64,000 nt of DNA from Porphyra umbilicalis (Eukaryota; Rhodophyta; Bangiophyceae; Bangiales; Bangiaceae). Of the stretch, positions 22,106 through 31,834 are shown in pieces (the first letter of the stretch is position 1; each line of letters begins with the position of its first letter). Location: assembly GCA_002049455.2 (NCBI GenBank), contig KV919003.1:1-64000 (forward strand), given 5' to 3'. Both the position numbers and the translations under genes were made by a program. Under the pieces are notes generated by a model that searched no databases, was not told the origin of the DNA, and saw only the letters and a list, made by a program, of their open reading frames with translations.

Positions 22106-23236
22106 TCACAGCCGGTAGGGAGGCGGCGGGTGGGCAGGGAACAGCTGGGGCGGCCGCCGAGGTACAGGGACGAGCTGGTAGGTCGGGTCGACAGAGGGAT
22201 GGTTCCCCTGCAAGACGTACACCGGACGGCTCAGGGGCTCGGCCGACGTCGGCTGCCGCAACGGCTGCGACGGCGCGGGCCACCAGGTCCACGGCGAGGA
22301 AGTGCTCCGTGTCGGCGTCTGGGTCAGCACCCACTGCAGCTCTTGCGTGTCGCCCAGATCTCCGTACTGGTCGACCCGCCAGGGCGAGGGGGTATCAGGC
22401 ACACGCCAAAGAGGCGCCGGTCGTGAAGCCTCCCAGGTTGGGACTTGGTCGTCGCCCCACGCCTCGCAGGAGGGAGCCCACCTCCAACTCGGAGGGGGGC
22501 CCGCCGGACGACGGGGCAGGGTGCACGGGCGGTCCCAGCCGTCGCCCCTTGGCGAGCGCCAGTCGCCCTGTGGCGGGCCAGGCGGTGGGCCCCACAGCTG
22601 GCGCGGCGGGCTGCGCGGGCGGTAGTTGTCCCGGCCGCCCCTGAAATGGGGCGGACCTCTTGGCGGGCTTGGGGGAGGACCCGGCGTCGGAGGCCGCGGC
22701 GGGCCGGGAGGACCACCAGCCGGCGGGCGCCGAGCGCTCCCACCAAAGTGGTTGGGGGAGAATGGCGGGCCCCTTGTCGGCCGGGGAGGGGCGCCCAAGG
22801 GCGGCCGAGGGGGGCTCGGTCGTCGCCAGCCGTCGTTGTCGCCACCGCCACGCGGACCCGCACGCACAGGGCCAGGAGGGCCGCCGCCAGCACCGCGGTC
22901 GTCCCAATCGCCGCGGTAGCGCACGTTCCGCCGTTGCTGCTCAAAGTCGTCGCGCTCGCCATGTCGGCGGCCGCGACCGAGAGGGGAGTGATGCCGCTTA
23001 AAAGGCCGGGGTCGCCCGCCCTCTGGGGCACCACCAAAGCCGGGGGGCGGGCGATGCCCACCCGGCGCCCCGTGCCGCATGGGCGGAGGAGGGGGGGGAG
23101 GGGGGGGCGGAGGCATGTGCGGGTGCTCACAAGCGTCCTCGCAGGGACTTGGAGGGGGAGGCGGGCACCAGGTACCGTTACGCTTCCGCTGCGTGCGCCG
23201 CCGCAGGGAGTCGTTGGCGCCCTTCCCGCGCGTCAT
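22106..23236 (-). CDS. Pro/Gly/Arg-rich ORF inside the Harbinger element
   Basis: 376 codons from ATG 23236 (MTRGKGANDSLRRR), ending just before the Myb gene on the same strand in another frame. It is rich in PPP, RGP and GPP tracts with scattered Trp and Asp (RNVRYRGDWDDRG), resembling RGG/proline-rich RNA-binding or scaffold proteins. No domain is recognised. It may be a 5' exon of the Myb gene joined by splicing, a third transposon protein, or non-coding. Coherent composition, with Trp and acidic residues spaced along it, argues mildly for coding. Confidence 0.4.
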   Translation of the reverse strand: MTRGKGANDSLRRRTQRKRNGTWCPPPPPSPCEDACEHPHMPPPPPPPPPPPMRHGAPGGHRPPPGFGGAPEGGRPRPFKRHHSPLGRGRRHGERDDFEQQRRNVRYRGDWDDRGAGGGPPGPVRAGPRGGGDNDGWRRPSPPRPPLGAPPRPTRGPPFSPNHFGGSARRPPAGGPPGPPRPPTPGPPPSPPRGPPHFRGGRDNYRPRSPPRQLWGPPPGPPQGDWRSPRGDGWDRPCTLPRRPAGPPPSWRWAPSCEAWGDDQVPTWEASRPAPLWRVPDTPSPWRVDQYGDLGDTQELQWVLTQTPTRSTSSPWTWWPAPSQPLRQPTSAEPLSRPVYVLQGNHPSVDPTYQLVPVPRRPPQLFPAHPPPPYRL

Positions 23237-24937
23237 GCTCAGGAGCGCGGGCGTCGCAAAGGCGGGCAAGACGGTCAGCGCGGGCTAAAGAAGCCGCGCG
23301 AGTGGGGTACGGAGGCGGGCGCCGCGGCGTCGGCGGTGGATGGTGCGCACACACACGGCACGCGGCGGACCCGCGCGCGGGAGCCACCACAGCGCCCCCA
23401 AAGGGGGCGCCTGCGACAGCGGGCGACCGTTGGCGGCAGGCCTGCGCCCGTCCACGCAGCGCGAAAACGAGTCGGGTGGGGGCCACGCGCGGCACCCCAC
23501 AGCATGCCCCCTCTGCGTGCCTGGGTGGGAGGGCGACGGCGTGGGCCCCGCCCGTCCTCGCCGGCACGAGGCCAAAAGGCGTCGAGCGTAGGGCCCGCGC
23601 GCGGGGACAGCGTGACAGGTCCCCCAACACGTCGCCCCGCACGGCACGCGACCGCCTGTCGGCCCCCTCGGACTGTTCACGCTGGGAGGCGCTTATCTGA
23701 GGACCCACGTGTCGGCACTGCGCGCGCCTGACGAACGGGTGCGTGGCGCACGCGCGTGACCAGGCCCGCCCGGGCCCGCCCTAGCCACAAAAAAAGGCTG
23801 CGCCCGCCGGACTCGTGCAAAGAACCTGGTGGGGGTCCTCCCATGCGTCGCCTGGCGAGGCGGGGTACACCCTCGCTGGCGCGCCCGAGCTCACAATGCC
23901 TGTTCATTGGGCCGCCCACGAAGAGGGGACGGACGCCAGGGCCATGGCAGCCATCATCGGTGTCCGCCCACGCAATGCACTCAGCCGAAAGACGTGTGTG
24001 TGAGGCCCAAATCACGATCACGCGACGGTCAAGCGAAGCCACTCATCGCTGCACAACGCTCACTCATCTCTCACCCAGTGTCACACCTGCCCGCCACACC
24101 ATCCGTTTGAGACGAGCGGCGTCCAATCACGTTCACTGCAAAACTGATGGCGGAGCCAGTCCCGCCCAGATCGCGTCCAGATCGCGACATAACATTTTGA
24201 AAATACCTGGACTGAGCGAAAGACATTTTGAGGCCGGCGCACGGCCTGGAATTTTTGCATTTACAGCCAATCAAAGAGCGCCTCTTCCGTCCGCTGACCG
24301 GAGAGTCTGACCCGAGAGCGGCTCAGAGCATTCGATTCTACAAGCTTGCACTCCCGAGAGATGGTACACGGGCGATGCACGCTGTTTGGCAGGACCACTC
24401 TGCGGTGCGGAGAGTGCCTTGATCCGCTCGCGCAGGTGATTGTCCACCAGACTAGCCCAGATCGCGGGTGTCGCGCCTCGTGCAACTCGGGTCGTCGCCT
24501 GTGTCAGGCGTTGATATCGAAAATTCTTGCTCGTGGAGCCGTGGCACTGCCAGGTGTCGTCGTATTCACCCCATGTTATTGCGTGTTGAGCCCGATTCTG
24601 GTCGTATTGGGCCTCATTCGCAAGCTGTGCTTCAATCCTTTGTCGCGTGGCATGCCCGAATCCATTTTCGAATGAATCTAATGACTGTCTCTGCACGATC
24701 TACAATCGGTTTCGGACACATCAGCCATCGTCGTTTAGCTAGTCCCCTGCAATACGAGGCGAGGTCAGATTGGGGCCTCGTTGGACCCACCAACGTAGAC
24801 CCTATCGTTCAATCGGCCAGAGGGCATTCGATGGTCCATGTAGCAAAGTCCATCGCGACGTTTGGGATATGGGGCCCCCAGGATGGTCTTTCCATTCAGG
24901 GACCCACACGTTGCACCTCCAGATGGGGTTAAATGGA
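23237..24937. other. Right internal region of the Harbinger element
   Basis: About 1.7 kb that probably includes the Myb promoter (23237-23750, GC-rich). The rest is lower-GC without a supported gene. ATGGGG words and inverted GGGGCCCC motifs increase towards the right end. Confidence 0.5.
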
Positions 24938-24967
24938 AGATGGGGCCGACGTTGCTGGGATTGCCCT
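24938..24967 (-). repeat. Right copy of 30-bp subterminal inverted repeat
   Basis: Complement of 16353-16382 with one mismatch, 332 bases inside the right end. The left copy sits 342 bases inside its end, so the spacing is symmetrical. Confidence 0.85.
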
Positions 24968-25280
24968 AACTGCCGGCGCCCCTCAATCCAAAACTCGCAC
25001 TATGCCAACTACATCCCCCATCTCCATCGACCGCCGCCCTGTCATATGGTCGGCCGGGGCGTCTCTCCAAGGGGGAAGGGGTGATGGTGCTGGGGGTGGA
25101 GGTCAATTGGAAGGTGTTGCTCGCACAGAGGTCGCTGCAGTGCCGTTGCGGTAGATGTGGAGAGCTCAAATCGTGTCAACCGTTATTTGGACACTTGCCG
25201 ACGCTAAATGTGGGGAAGATGTGGGTACATCCGACGTGGGTCGGCGACCCACATTCTACCCACATTTGATACCCACGCCC

Positions 25281-25298
25281 GACTTGCCGACGCTCTCT
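25281..25298 (-). repeat. Right terminal inverted repeat of the Harbinger element
   Basis: GACTTGCCGACGCTCTCT, exact complement of the left end, followed by target duplication AGT (25299-25301). Just inside are four or more ACCCACA/TGTGGGT words (25215-25275). Confidence 0.93.
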
Positions 25299-25570
25299 AG
25301 TGTCAGAGAAAATACATGATCCACTGGTTTGGACAGTGTCAGTCTCGATCTGCCGAGTACACTGGATTTGAAACACTGTCACAGGGGGTCCATTCACACT
25401 GCTTGGTGGAGCCGTCTCCAGTCTCCTCTGCCTCCGTGCCCCCTCAGCTCGTTCCCGGGACGGCTACGACGCCGCCGCCACCCGCCATCCAACGCAACGT
25501 GGCCCCACCCGAGGCGTGGCTTTCAGCAATTGCCATCCTAAACGAGCCCCCATACCTATATTCAGGTAAG

Positions 25571-25594
25571 AATGTAGGGTGCGCACCCTACATT
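25571..25594. repeat. Perfect 24-bp palindrome
   Basis: AATGTAGGGTGC followed directly by its complement. The half-word AATGTAGG recurs at about 25611. Confidence 0.85.
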
Positions 25595-25626
25595 TCTATC
25601 GTCGTTTAGAAATGTAGGCTGCCATT

Positions 25627-25787
25627 ATTGCAGTCTGCTCAATTTTGCCGGCCCGGGCCGGGACAGAACGCAATCAAGACAGACTCTCAGCCATCCACTC
25701 AGCCGGATACGTGCTGATGGCCAATAGGATTCCGTCCTGATTGCGTTCTGTCCCGGCTCAGACAGGCAAAATTCAGCAGACTGCAAT
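25627..25787. repeat. Foldback MITE (161 bp)
   Basis: Terminal inverted repeats of about 50 bases: ATTGCAGTCTGCTCAATTTT on the left, complement AAAATTCAGCAGACTGCAAT on the right. A shared GGGACAGAACGCAATCA lies inside. No coding capacity. Confidence 0.85.
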
Positions 25788-25915
25788 ACCGGTGCTCCAA
25801 TTCCCAGGGTTACCCCAACCCCACCCCTCCCCCCCCCCCCCAACGTATGTACGAGTCCGCCCACCGCAGCCGCCCATAAGGAAAACAAAACCGTCTAGGC
25901 GCGCCCACAACCACC

Positions 25916-26590
25916 CTACGCGGCCACGCACTTGCCCATCCACCCGTCCAGCACGACGCCGGGCGGCAGTGACGGCTCGGGCGCGTCGCACTCGAGGCCC
26001 GCCACGCACGGCGCGGGGAGGATGATGCCACACGTCGAGTCACAGCACGACTCGCCCAGCGCCGCCCCGGGCGCCGTCGACGGCGTCGCACCAGGCGGCC
26101 GCGGCGGCGCCGTCGCAGGCGTCACGCACGTCCCCATCTGCCCGTCGACGACCAGGCCTGGCGGCGGCGTCGGCGTTGCGGGCACCTTGCACACGAGCCC
26201 CGCCGCGCACGGCGCGGGCGGGATGATGCCACACGTCGAGTCACAGCACGACTCGCCCAGCGTCGCGCCGGGCGCCGTCGACGGCGTCGCGCAGGGCGGC
26301 CGCGGCGGTCGCGTCGCAGGCGCCACGCAAGCCCCCATCTGCCCGTCGACGACCAGGCCTGGCGGCGGCGTCGGCGTTGCGGGCACCTTGCACACGAGCC
26401 CCGCCGCACACGGCGCGGGGAGGATGATGCCACACGTCGAGTCACAGCAGGGGTCGCCCAGCGCCGCCCCGGGCGCCGTCGACGGCGTCGCCGACGGCGG
26501 CGCGCCTTGGCGACGCGCGCCGACCACCCCCGTCGCGACGGCCGCCGCCGTCAGGGCAACGGCCACCGCACGGACGACGGAGCGCGTCAT
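25916..26590 (-). CDS. Secreted Cys-rich protein with three 67-residue repeats
   Basis: 224 residues from ATG 26590 (MTRSVVRAV). Residues 1-24 are a signal peptide. Three tandem repeats start at residues 34, 101 and 168. Each has ATPSTAPGA, a block CCDSTCGII(L/P)PAPC, AGLxC, a Pro-rich linker and VxDGxMGxCV, so six Cys per repeat (for example Cys48, 49, 53, 61, 67, 88), consistent with three disulphides per unit. The units are 201 bases apart at DNA level and nearly identical, so duplication was recent. The CC...C...C spacing recalls small disulphide-knot or whey-acidic-like folds, but I cannot assign a family. Probably a cell-wall or extracellular protein. An Ala-Ala stop follows the last Cys-Val. 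Confidence 0.75.
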   Translation of the reverse strand: MTRSVVRAVAVALTAAAVATGVVGARRQGAPPSATPSTAPGAALGDPCCDSTCGIILPAPCAAGLVCKVPATPTPPPGLVVDGQMGACVAPATRPPRPPCATPSTAPGATLGESCCDSTCGIIPPAPCAAGLVCKVPATPTPPPGLVVDGQMGTCVTPATAPPRPPGATPSTAPGAALGESCCDSTCGIILPAPCVAGLECDAPEPSLPPGVVLDGWMGKCVAA

Positions 26591-27617
26591 GGTCCTTGCG
26601 CCACGGGGGGGGGGGGCGCCAAAGACGGCAGCGGCGGCGTGCGGTACGTCGGGCGGGGCGCGCGCCGAGCAAGAACGGTGTCGAGGGTCAACGGTGACCG
26701 CCCACACGGGGCAATCCGTGCCCGACGTGGACGACGGTGCGAGCGGGGGGCGGTGCAGCACGGCTAGCAGCAGCAGCAGCGGCGGCAGACTGCTGGTTTA
26801 ATGGTGGTTGGTCCAGACTGCGGCCGCAGCGCAGGGGTCTTCCAGTGTGGAAAATCAGCGACACGATGCGCAGACCAAACAGCGAGCGGTGCAGCACGCG
26901 GACACGCAAGACCCCCGCCCGGGGTGTGGTGCTCTCCACAACGTCTTGTCTGATGATCCGGCAACCGCCGCCCGCCCAGCCGGTGCCGGCACGCCCTCTC
27001 TTTTACGCGGGTGGCCCCCCATGGGGCCCCTCACCCGCCCTCCACGCATCCCCAAGGGGGGTCAGCAGACGGGCGTCCACGCGTGGACGCACACGGCTCG
27101 CACGTGAGCGGCGCGTCCGGGCAAGAGGACACAGCAGAGGTCGGGGGCCTCCCGCCTGTCAGGGCTCGCCAGAGCGCCGGCCTGCGCATTGTTTTCGCCA
27201 TTGCTGGCGGCCCACTGGTCAGGTGGGTCTTACAGTCGTTACAGTCACTATCCGCTTATATGGCACCCTTGCGCACTTTGTAGCCCCCGTGCCAGCAATG
27301 CATTCTCACGGCACACCACGGCGAGGCGTTCTCGTTTCACTTCCGATCGCTGCCATTTTGACCGAGAAAGGGGTTGCTCGGGCTCATGATCGTAGGATTT
27401 AAGGACCATTTCAGTTGGTCTATCGCGGGAGGGGGCGTACAATTACGGATTTGATACGACTTCGAGTTTCACACGCGCGTCCTCCAGCGACACGATCCGA
27501 CACGAAGTCTGAGCATCCTCGAGCTGGCAACCACCAGACTTCATACGGGACTGGAGTATGATCAGTTTCTTTTCTGAGAAAAAGAATAAGAAGGGTACGA
27601 CAAGGGGTATATCAAGA
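26591..27617. other. Intergenic upstream of the Cys-rich gene
   Basis: About 1 kb. A G-run lies just upstream of the Cys-rich start (26607-26616), and CAG repeats at 26765-26780 (CAGCAGCAGCAG). No gene supported. Confidence 0.5.
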
Positions 27618-27857
27618 TCATTCATCGTTGCTGTCCGACGGGTTCTCACTCGCTTCCGTGTCGGACCCAGTACGACCCCCGCCGTCCGAGCCGTCACTCC
27701 CCTCGCCGTCCAAGTCGGCACTGTCCCCGCCGTCCGCCCGTTTACATCCACCATCGTCCGACACGCCATTCCTCCCGCCGTCCGAGTCGTCGCTCTCCCA
27801 GCCGTACGAGGCGTCACTCCCGCCGCCTTCAGTGGCATGGCCTCCCTCGCCCTCGTC
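27618..27857 (-). CDS. Possible acidic 3' exon (Asp/Ser/Gly repeats)
   Basis: A minus frame that reads as an acidic repeat: SDASYGWESDDSDGGRNG, DSADLDGEGSDGSDGGG and a Ser/Asp-rich end NPSDSNDE at TGA 27618. Upstream in frame is a TAG directly before GACGAGGGC, which would serve as a 3' splice site, so this would be a last exon of about 80 codons. The DNA is an imperfect repeat of CGCCGTCCGAGTC words. No upstream exon was found. The regular acidic composition is the only support. Confidence 0.3.
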   Translation of the reverse strand, partial: DEGEGGHATEGGGSDASYGWESDDSDGGRNGVSDDGGCKRADGGDSADLDGEGSDGSDGGGRTGSDTEASENPSDSNDE

Positions 27858-29035
27858 CTACCCAGTCTGGCCCTACGTGGCTGGACAACCGCTGTGGGGA
27901 AGAAGACGGTGGAGTCTCTGTCCCCCAGGACAAATTTCAGGGATCAGCAATATCGAACGGTGTACAAACTGGAAATAAGAAGTTCAAGTTTCGATCACTC
28001 GTCGGATCAATGCTGCTTTGGAGGTGGCACGGAGCCACGAGCGCCTCGCCCGCTGTGCCACGCTGCTCCACACCGCCCCGCCACGACGGCGCCTCTGTCA
28101 CCGCTCGATCGCGCCCCCGCCTCGCCCCCCCCCACGTCTCGTCAACGCCTCTCTCCCACACCCATCCCTCAGTCCCTCCTCACTCCCCCCTATCCCTGAA
28201 TCTCGACTTCCGGAACGTCCTCTGGTCCGCCTCCGCGCCTTGGCGCCCGACCGGCCACCCGTCCGCAACCCTCGGCCCGTTCTCGGCGCGGCCGCCCCGC
28301 ACCCGCGCCACGACCAGCCGGCAGCGGGGTCGGGCCCCGGCGGCGGCGGTGGGCCCAGGCGGTGGCGGCGGTGACCAGGGCAATGGTGGACCCGCCGGCG
28401 GCGTCTGCGGCCGCCGACGCGTGTGCCCCCCCCGCGCGCGGGTGGACGTGTCCCCGGCCAGCCTAAGGAATTGTCGCCATGCCCCAACGGTGGGGCCGCA
28501 CCGCGGTAGCCCTATGGAATCCGTTCGTGGCGCCATCGAGGCGGGGGGATCCCATGACGTGTCCACGTGCCGCGTGCCGCCCCCGCCCGACCGCTGCCGT
28601 GCCGCTCTGGCGACGCGCGGACGGGCTTGCCGTCCATCGGCAACAGGTGTGGCGGCATGCCGGCGGCGACGCGCTGCCGTGCGTGGGCTGCCTGGCAGGC
28701 GGCCGTGGCGGCGGTCGCGCGGGGCGGCACCCCGTGCCGGCAGGCGGCCCGCGCCGCGCTGACCACCCGTCTGCGCGAGTCCCGCGGCCCGGCGCGAGCG
28801 GGGCTCTGGGTCGCCCCTCTGGCAGAGCTGCAGCGGCCCCGTAGCCATTCGTCATCCGCAGACGCGCCGTCGCGGGCGTATAATAGGCGAGCCGCCGCGG
28901 GCTACAGGTATCGCCGCCGTCGCTCCATCCGCATCGCAGCCAAGCCGCCACACGATTACCTGCATGCTCATCCCACCCCCCTCCCCTTCTCCCTCCTCCG
29001 TCCTTGTTCACCGTCCCCCCCGCTTTCCTCTTGCC
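27858..29035. other. Intergenic upstream of the Thr/Pro/Glu-repeat gene
   Basis: About 1.2 kb, GC-rich. TATAATA at 28879-28885, about 150 bases before the next start codon, is a candidate TATA element. A C/T-rich leader follows. No gene supported. Confidence 0.5.
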
Positions 29036-30649
29036 ATGGGTCGCTACGTGTGCGTGCTCGGCCTCGCCTCGGCCGTGGTGCTGCTCCAGGCGTCGTCCCC
29101 GTCGGCGGTGGCGGTCAGCCGCCCCGCGTCTATCAGCGGCGCCCCCCCCCCCCGGCGGGTGGACCTGACCGCCGTCCACGGGTGGCCATCGCGCCTTTCT
29201 AACGGGCGCCTCGGCCTTCCAGTCTCCCATCCGGCCGACGGCTATAATGATGAATCGCATGACGCGGGGGAGGACAACGCAGCAGCGGCGAAAGCCGCTC
29301 CAACTCAGATCGTGACGCCGACGCCGACCCCCGAGGCGCTCATTGACGTGACGGCCACGCCGACGCCGACAATGACGCCCACCCCGACGCCCGAGGTGCT
29401 GCTGGAGGTGACGTCCTCGCCGACGCCCACGGACGAGGAGCTGGTGGAGACCCCCGCGCCGACCGAAGAGCCGCTTGCCGAGACGGCGACACCAACCGAG
29501 GAGGCACTCGACGAGACGCCCGACCCGACAGCCGAGGCCCACGAAGAGACCGCGGTACCAACCGAGCAGGCGCTCGACGAGACCCCCGACCCAGCTGTCA
29601 TTGACGTGACGGCCACGCCGACGCCGACAATGACGCCCACCCCGACGCCCGAGGTGCTGCTGGAGGTGACGTTCTCGCCGACGCCCACGGACGAGGAGCT
29701 GGTGGAGACCGCCGTGCCGACCGAAGAGCCGCTTGCCGAGACGGCGGCACCAACCGAGGAGGCGCTCGACGAGACCCCCGACCCAACTGCCGAGGCTCAC
29801 GAAGAGACGGCTGCACCAACTGAGGAGGCGCTCGACGAGACCCCCGACCCAGCTGTCATTGACGTGACGGCCACGCCGACGCCGACGATGACGCCCACCC
29901 CGACGCCCGAGGTGCTACTGGAGGTGACATCCTCGCCGACGCCCACGGACGAGGAGCTGGTGGAGACCCCCGCGCCGACCGAAGAGCCGCTTGCCGAGAC
30001 GGCGGCACCAACCGAGGAGGCGCTCGACGAGACCCCCGACCCAGCTGCCGAGGCTCACGAAGAGACGGCTGCACCAACTGAGGAGGCGCTCGACGAGACC
30101 CCTGACCCAGCTGTCATTGACGTGACGGCCACGCCGACGCCGACGATGACGCCCACCCCGACGCCCGAGGTGCTACTGGAGGTGACATCCTCGCCGACGC
30201 CCACGGACGAGGAGCTGGTGGAGACCCCCGCGCCGACCGAAGAGCCGCTTGCCGAGACGGCGGCACCAACCGAGGAGGCGCTCGACGAGACCCCCGACCC
30301 AGCTGCCGAGGCTCACGAAGAGACGGCTGCACCAACTGAGGAGGCGCTTGAAGAGACGCCCCTACCGACGGCCGACGCCATCGAGGTGACGGCCACTCCC
30401 ACCCCGTCCCCGATGCCGACGCCCTCTGCCGACGTGATTGTACTCGCCACTCCGACGCCGACGCCGACGGCGGCCACGCCGCCCCCCACGACCGCCGCCG
30501 CCCAGGTGATGCTCATGAAGAAGCGCAAGATCGTCGTCGTGGCGGAGGCGGGTGCCGCCCGCCGCCGCCGCCGCCGTGCGGTGCTGCGTCGCCGCGCGGC
30601 GGCCGTCGGCGGGCGCCGCCATGTGCCCGCCGCCAAGGGCATGATGTGA
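29036..30649 (+). CDS. Secreted Thr/Pro/Glu-repeat protein with basic C-terminus
   Basis: 537 residues from ATG 29036. A signal peptide (residues 1-27, MGRYVCVLGLASAVVLLQ) and a short unique region come first. Four tandem copies of an 86-residue repeat follow, built from IDVTATPTPTMTPTPTPEV, SSPTPTDEELVETPAPTEE and AxPTEEALDETPDP motifs. The C-terminus is strongly basic (RRRRRRAVLRRR). The PTPT and PTEE tracts look suited to O-glycosylation, so an extracellular matrix or cell-wall role is likely but inferred. An acidic repeat domain with a basic tail could bind sulphated wall polysaccharide. ATG 29036 is chosen because it starts the hydrophobic leader; an upstream in-frame ATG at 28964 lacks one. 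Confidence 0.8.
   Translation: MGRYVCVLGLASAVVLLQASSPSAVAVSRPASISGAPPPRRVDLTAVHGWPSRLSNGRLGLPVSHPADGYNDESHDAGEDNAAAAKAAPTQIVTPTPTPEALIDVTATPTPTMTPTPTPEVLLEVTSSPTPTDEELVETPAPTEEPLAETATPTEEALDETPDPTAEAHEETAVPTEQALDETPDPAVIDVTATPTPTMTPTPTPEVLLEVTFSPTPTDEELVETAVPTEEPLAETAAPTEEALDETPDPTAEAHEETAAPTEEALDETPDPAVIDVTATPTPTMTPTPTPEVLLEVTSSPTPTDEELVETPAPTEEPLAETAAPTEEALDETPDPAAEAHEETAAPTEEALDETPDPAVIDVTATPTPTMTPTPTPEVLLEVTSSPTPTDEELVETPAPTEEPLAETAAPTEEALDETPDPAAEAHEETAAPTEEALEETPLPTADAIEVTATPTPSPMPTPSADVIVLATPTPTPTAATPPPTTAAAQVMLMKKRKIVVVAEAGAARRRRRRAVLRRRAAAVGGRRHVPAAKGMM
29342..30373 (+). repeat. Four 258-bp coding tandem repeats
   Basis: Units start at 29342, 29600, 29858 and 30116 (ATTGACGTGACGGCC). 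Units 3 and 4 are almost identical. The 258-base step keeps frame. Confidence 0.92.
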
Positions 30650-31834
30650 GGCGGGGGGTGTGGCGCGTTGGCCGGCGGCGCTCTAGGCTCGCCGCGTGAT
30701 GGACGCGGCGTATGAGGCGGGCGGCAAGCGTACTGCGCTCTTGGAGTGACAGTCCTGTCGTCTGCCTCGTGTACAGTTTTGTCTTAGTGAGAGGCGCGCT
30801 CGTGGCGCGCGAGGCGTTTGGACGACCGCTGGCGTGCACGCATGCACAGTGGGTGCTTGCTTTGCACGGCCATGGGCTGGGACGCTGTGCTGTTGCGAGC
30901 TTCCTTGCGTGCCTCATGGTGTGCTGCTGCGCGTCTGGTTTGTATACATACGTGTGGCTCTCAACCATAGAATCCTCATTGTGTGACCGGTGACAGATGG
31001 GCCGCCCCGCTGGCCTTGATAAAAAGCGGGGCTTGGCTGGGATTAACCCTGCCAAGCCCAGCATCAAGACAACCAGCTTTTCTCACACAGGAGCACCGCG
31101 GGGCGGTGGTCGGGCGCAACCGCGGGGGGGTGAGGTGCCGCCCGCCCCCGACGTCTGCAACGACCGTCGGTGGGGCGCCCCCCCCCCCCCCCTCCCTCTC
31201 CCTGCACCACACCGCACGGCGCCGCCCCCCGTGTGGCCACCCCCGCCACGCCCGTGCGTGCCGCCGCTGCGCGCCGGCCGCGCCGTCGACACCGTCGCCC
31301 GCGCCGGCCGTCGACCGTCGGGCGCAGGCGGGTGGGTCACGTCCCCCCCCCCCTACCCACCCCCCCCGGCGTCCCTCCCCAAACGCCGCCCCCCCCCCCT
31401 CCGGCGCTGCGGCGCCCTGCATCCCCACCCCCCCCCCCCCCCACCATGGTCCCCATCCCTCCCCCCCCAACGGCAGCGACATCTGCCCGTCGGTGCCCCC
31501 CCCCCCCCCCGGGAAGGCGGGGGGGGGGGCTGCCACCCCCGCGGGGGGTCGCGGGTCAGCGCCGCGGCGGACGCGGCGGTGGGGGGGGGGGGGGGGGGCG
31601 CGACCGCCGACCCCGCCGCGATGGTTGCGGGCCCGAGCGTGTGGGCGGCGTGTGGCTCGTCGCGGGCGCGCGGCGGGGGCGCCGCGTCGAGTGCAAACGT
31701 GCACCGTCCTTTGTTTTGACTGGGGCCCATTGACGAGGGTGGCTGCCGCTCCGGCGGCCGCCCGGGCGCACCGCGCCCGACGCGGCTTGTGCGTCCCAAA
31801 AGCGCCACTGGCCGACGGCCGTCGGGGCTCCGCG
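30650..31834. other. Intergenic downstream of both neighbours
   Basis: About 1.2 kb between the 3' ends of the repeat protein (plus) and H1 (minus). The right half has many long C-runs and Pro/Arg frames on both strands with no recognisable gene. Confidence 0.5.

Larger units (their letters stand above)
16012..25298. mobile_element. PIF/Harbinger DNA transposon, apparently complete (9.3 kb)
   Basis: Bounded by perfect 18-bp terminal inverted repeats (AGAGAGCGTCGGCAAGTC at 16012-16029, complement at 25281-25298). Both are flanked by the same 3-bp target duplication AGT (16009-16011 and 25299-25301), as the superfamily requires. Subterminal DNA at both ends is rich in TGTGGGT/ACCCACA words. 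A 30-base subterminal inverted repeat (16353-16382 and 24938-24967) matches at 29 of 30 positions. Inside are the two hallmark genes, a DDE transposase (plus) and a Myb/SANT-like DNA-binding protein (minus), facing each other, plus a Pro-rich minus ORF. The perfect ends suggest recent movement, but the transposase needs one frame correction. Confidence 0.92.
25302..25915. other. Intergenic with a palindrome and a MITE
   Basis: About 600 bases between the transposon and the Cys-rich gene. No gene; see the two repeats listed within it. A C-run lies at about 25829-25841. Confidence 0.6.
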
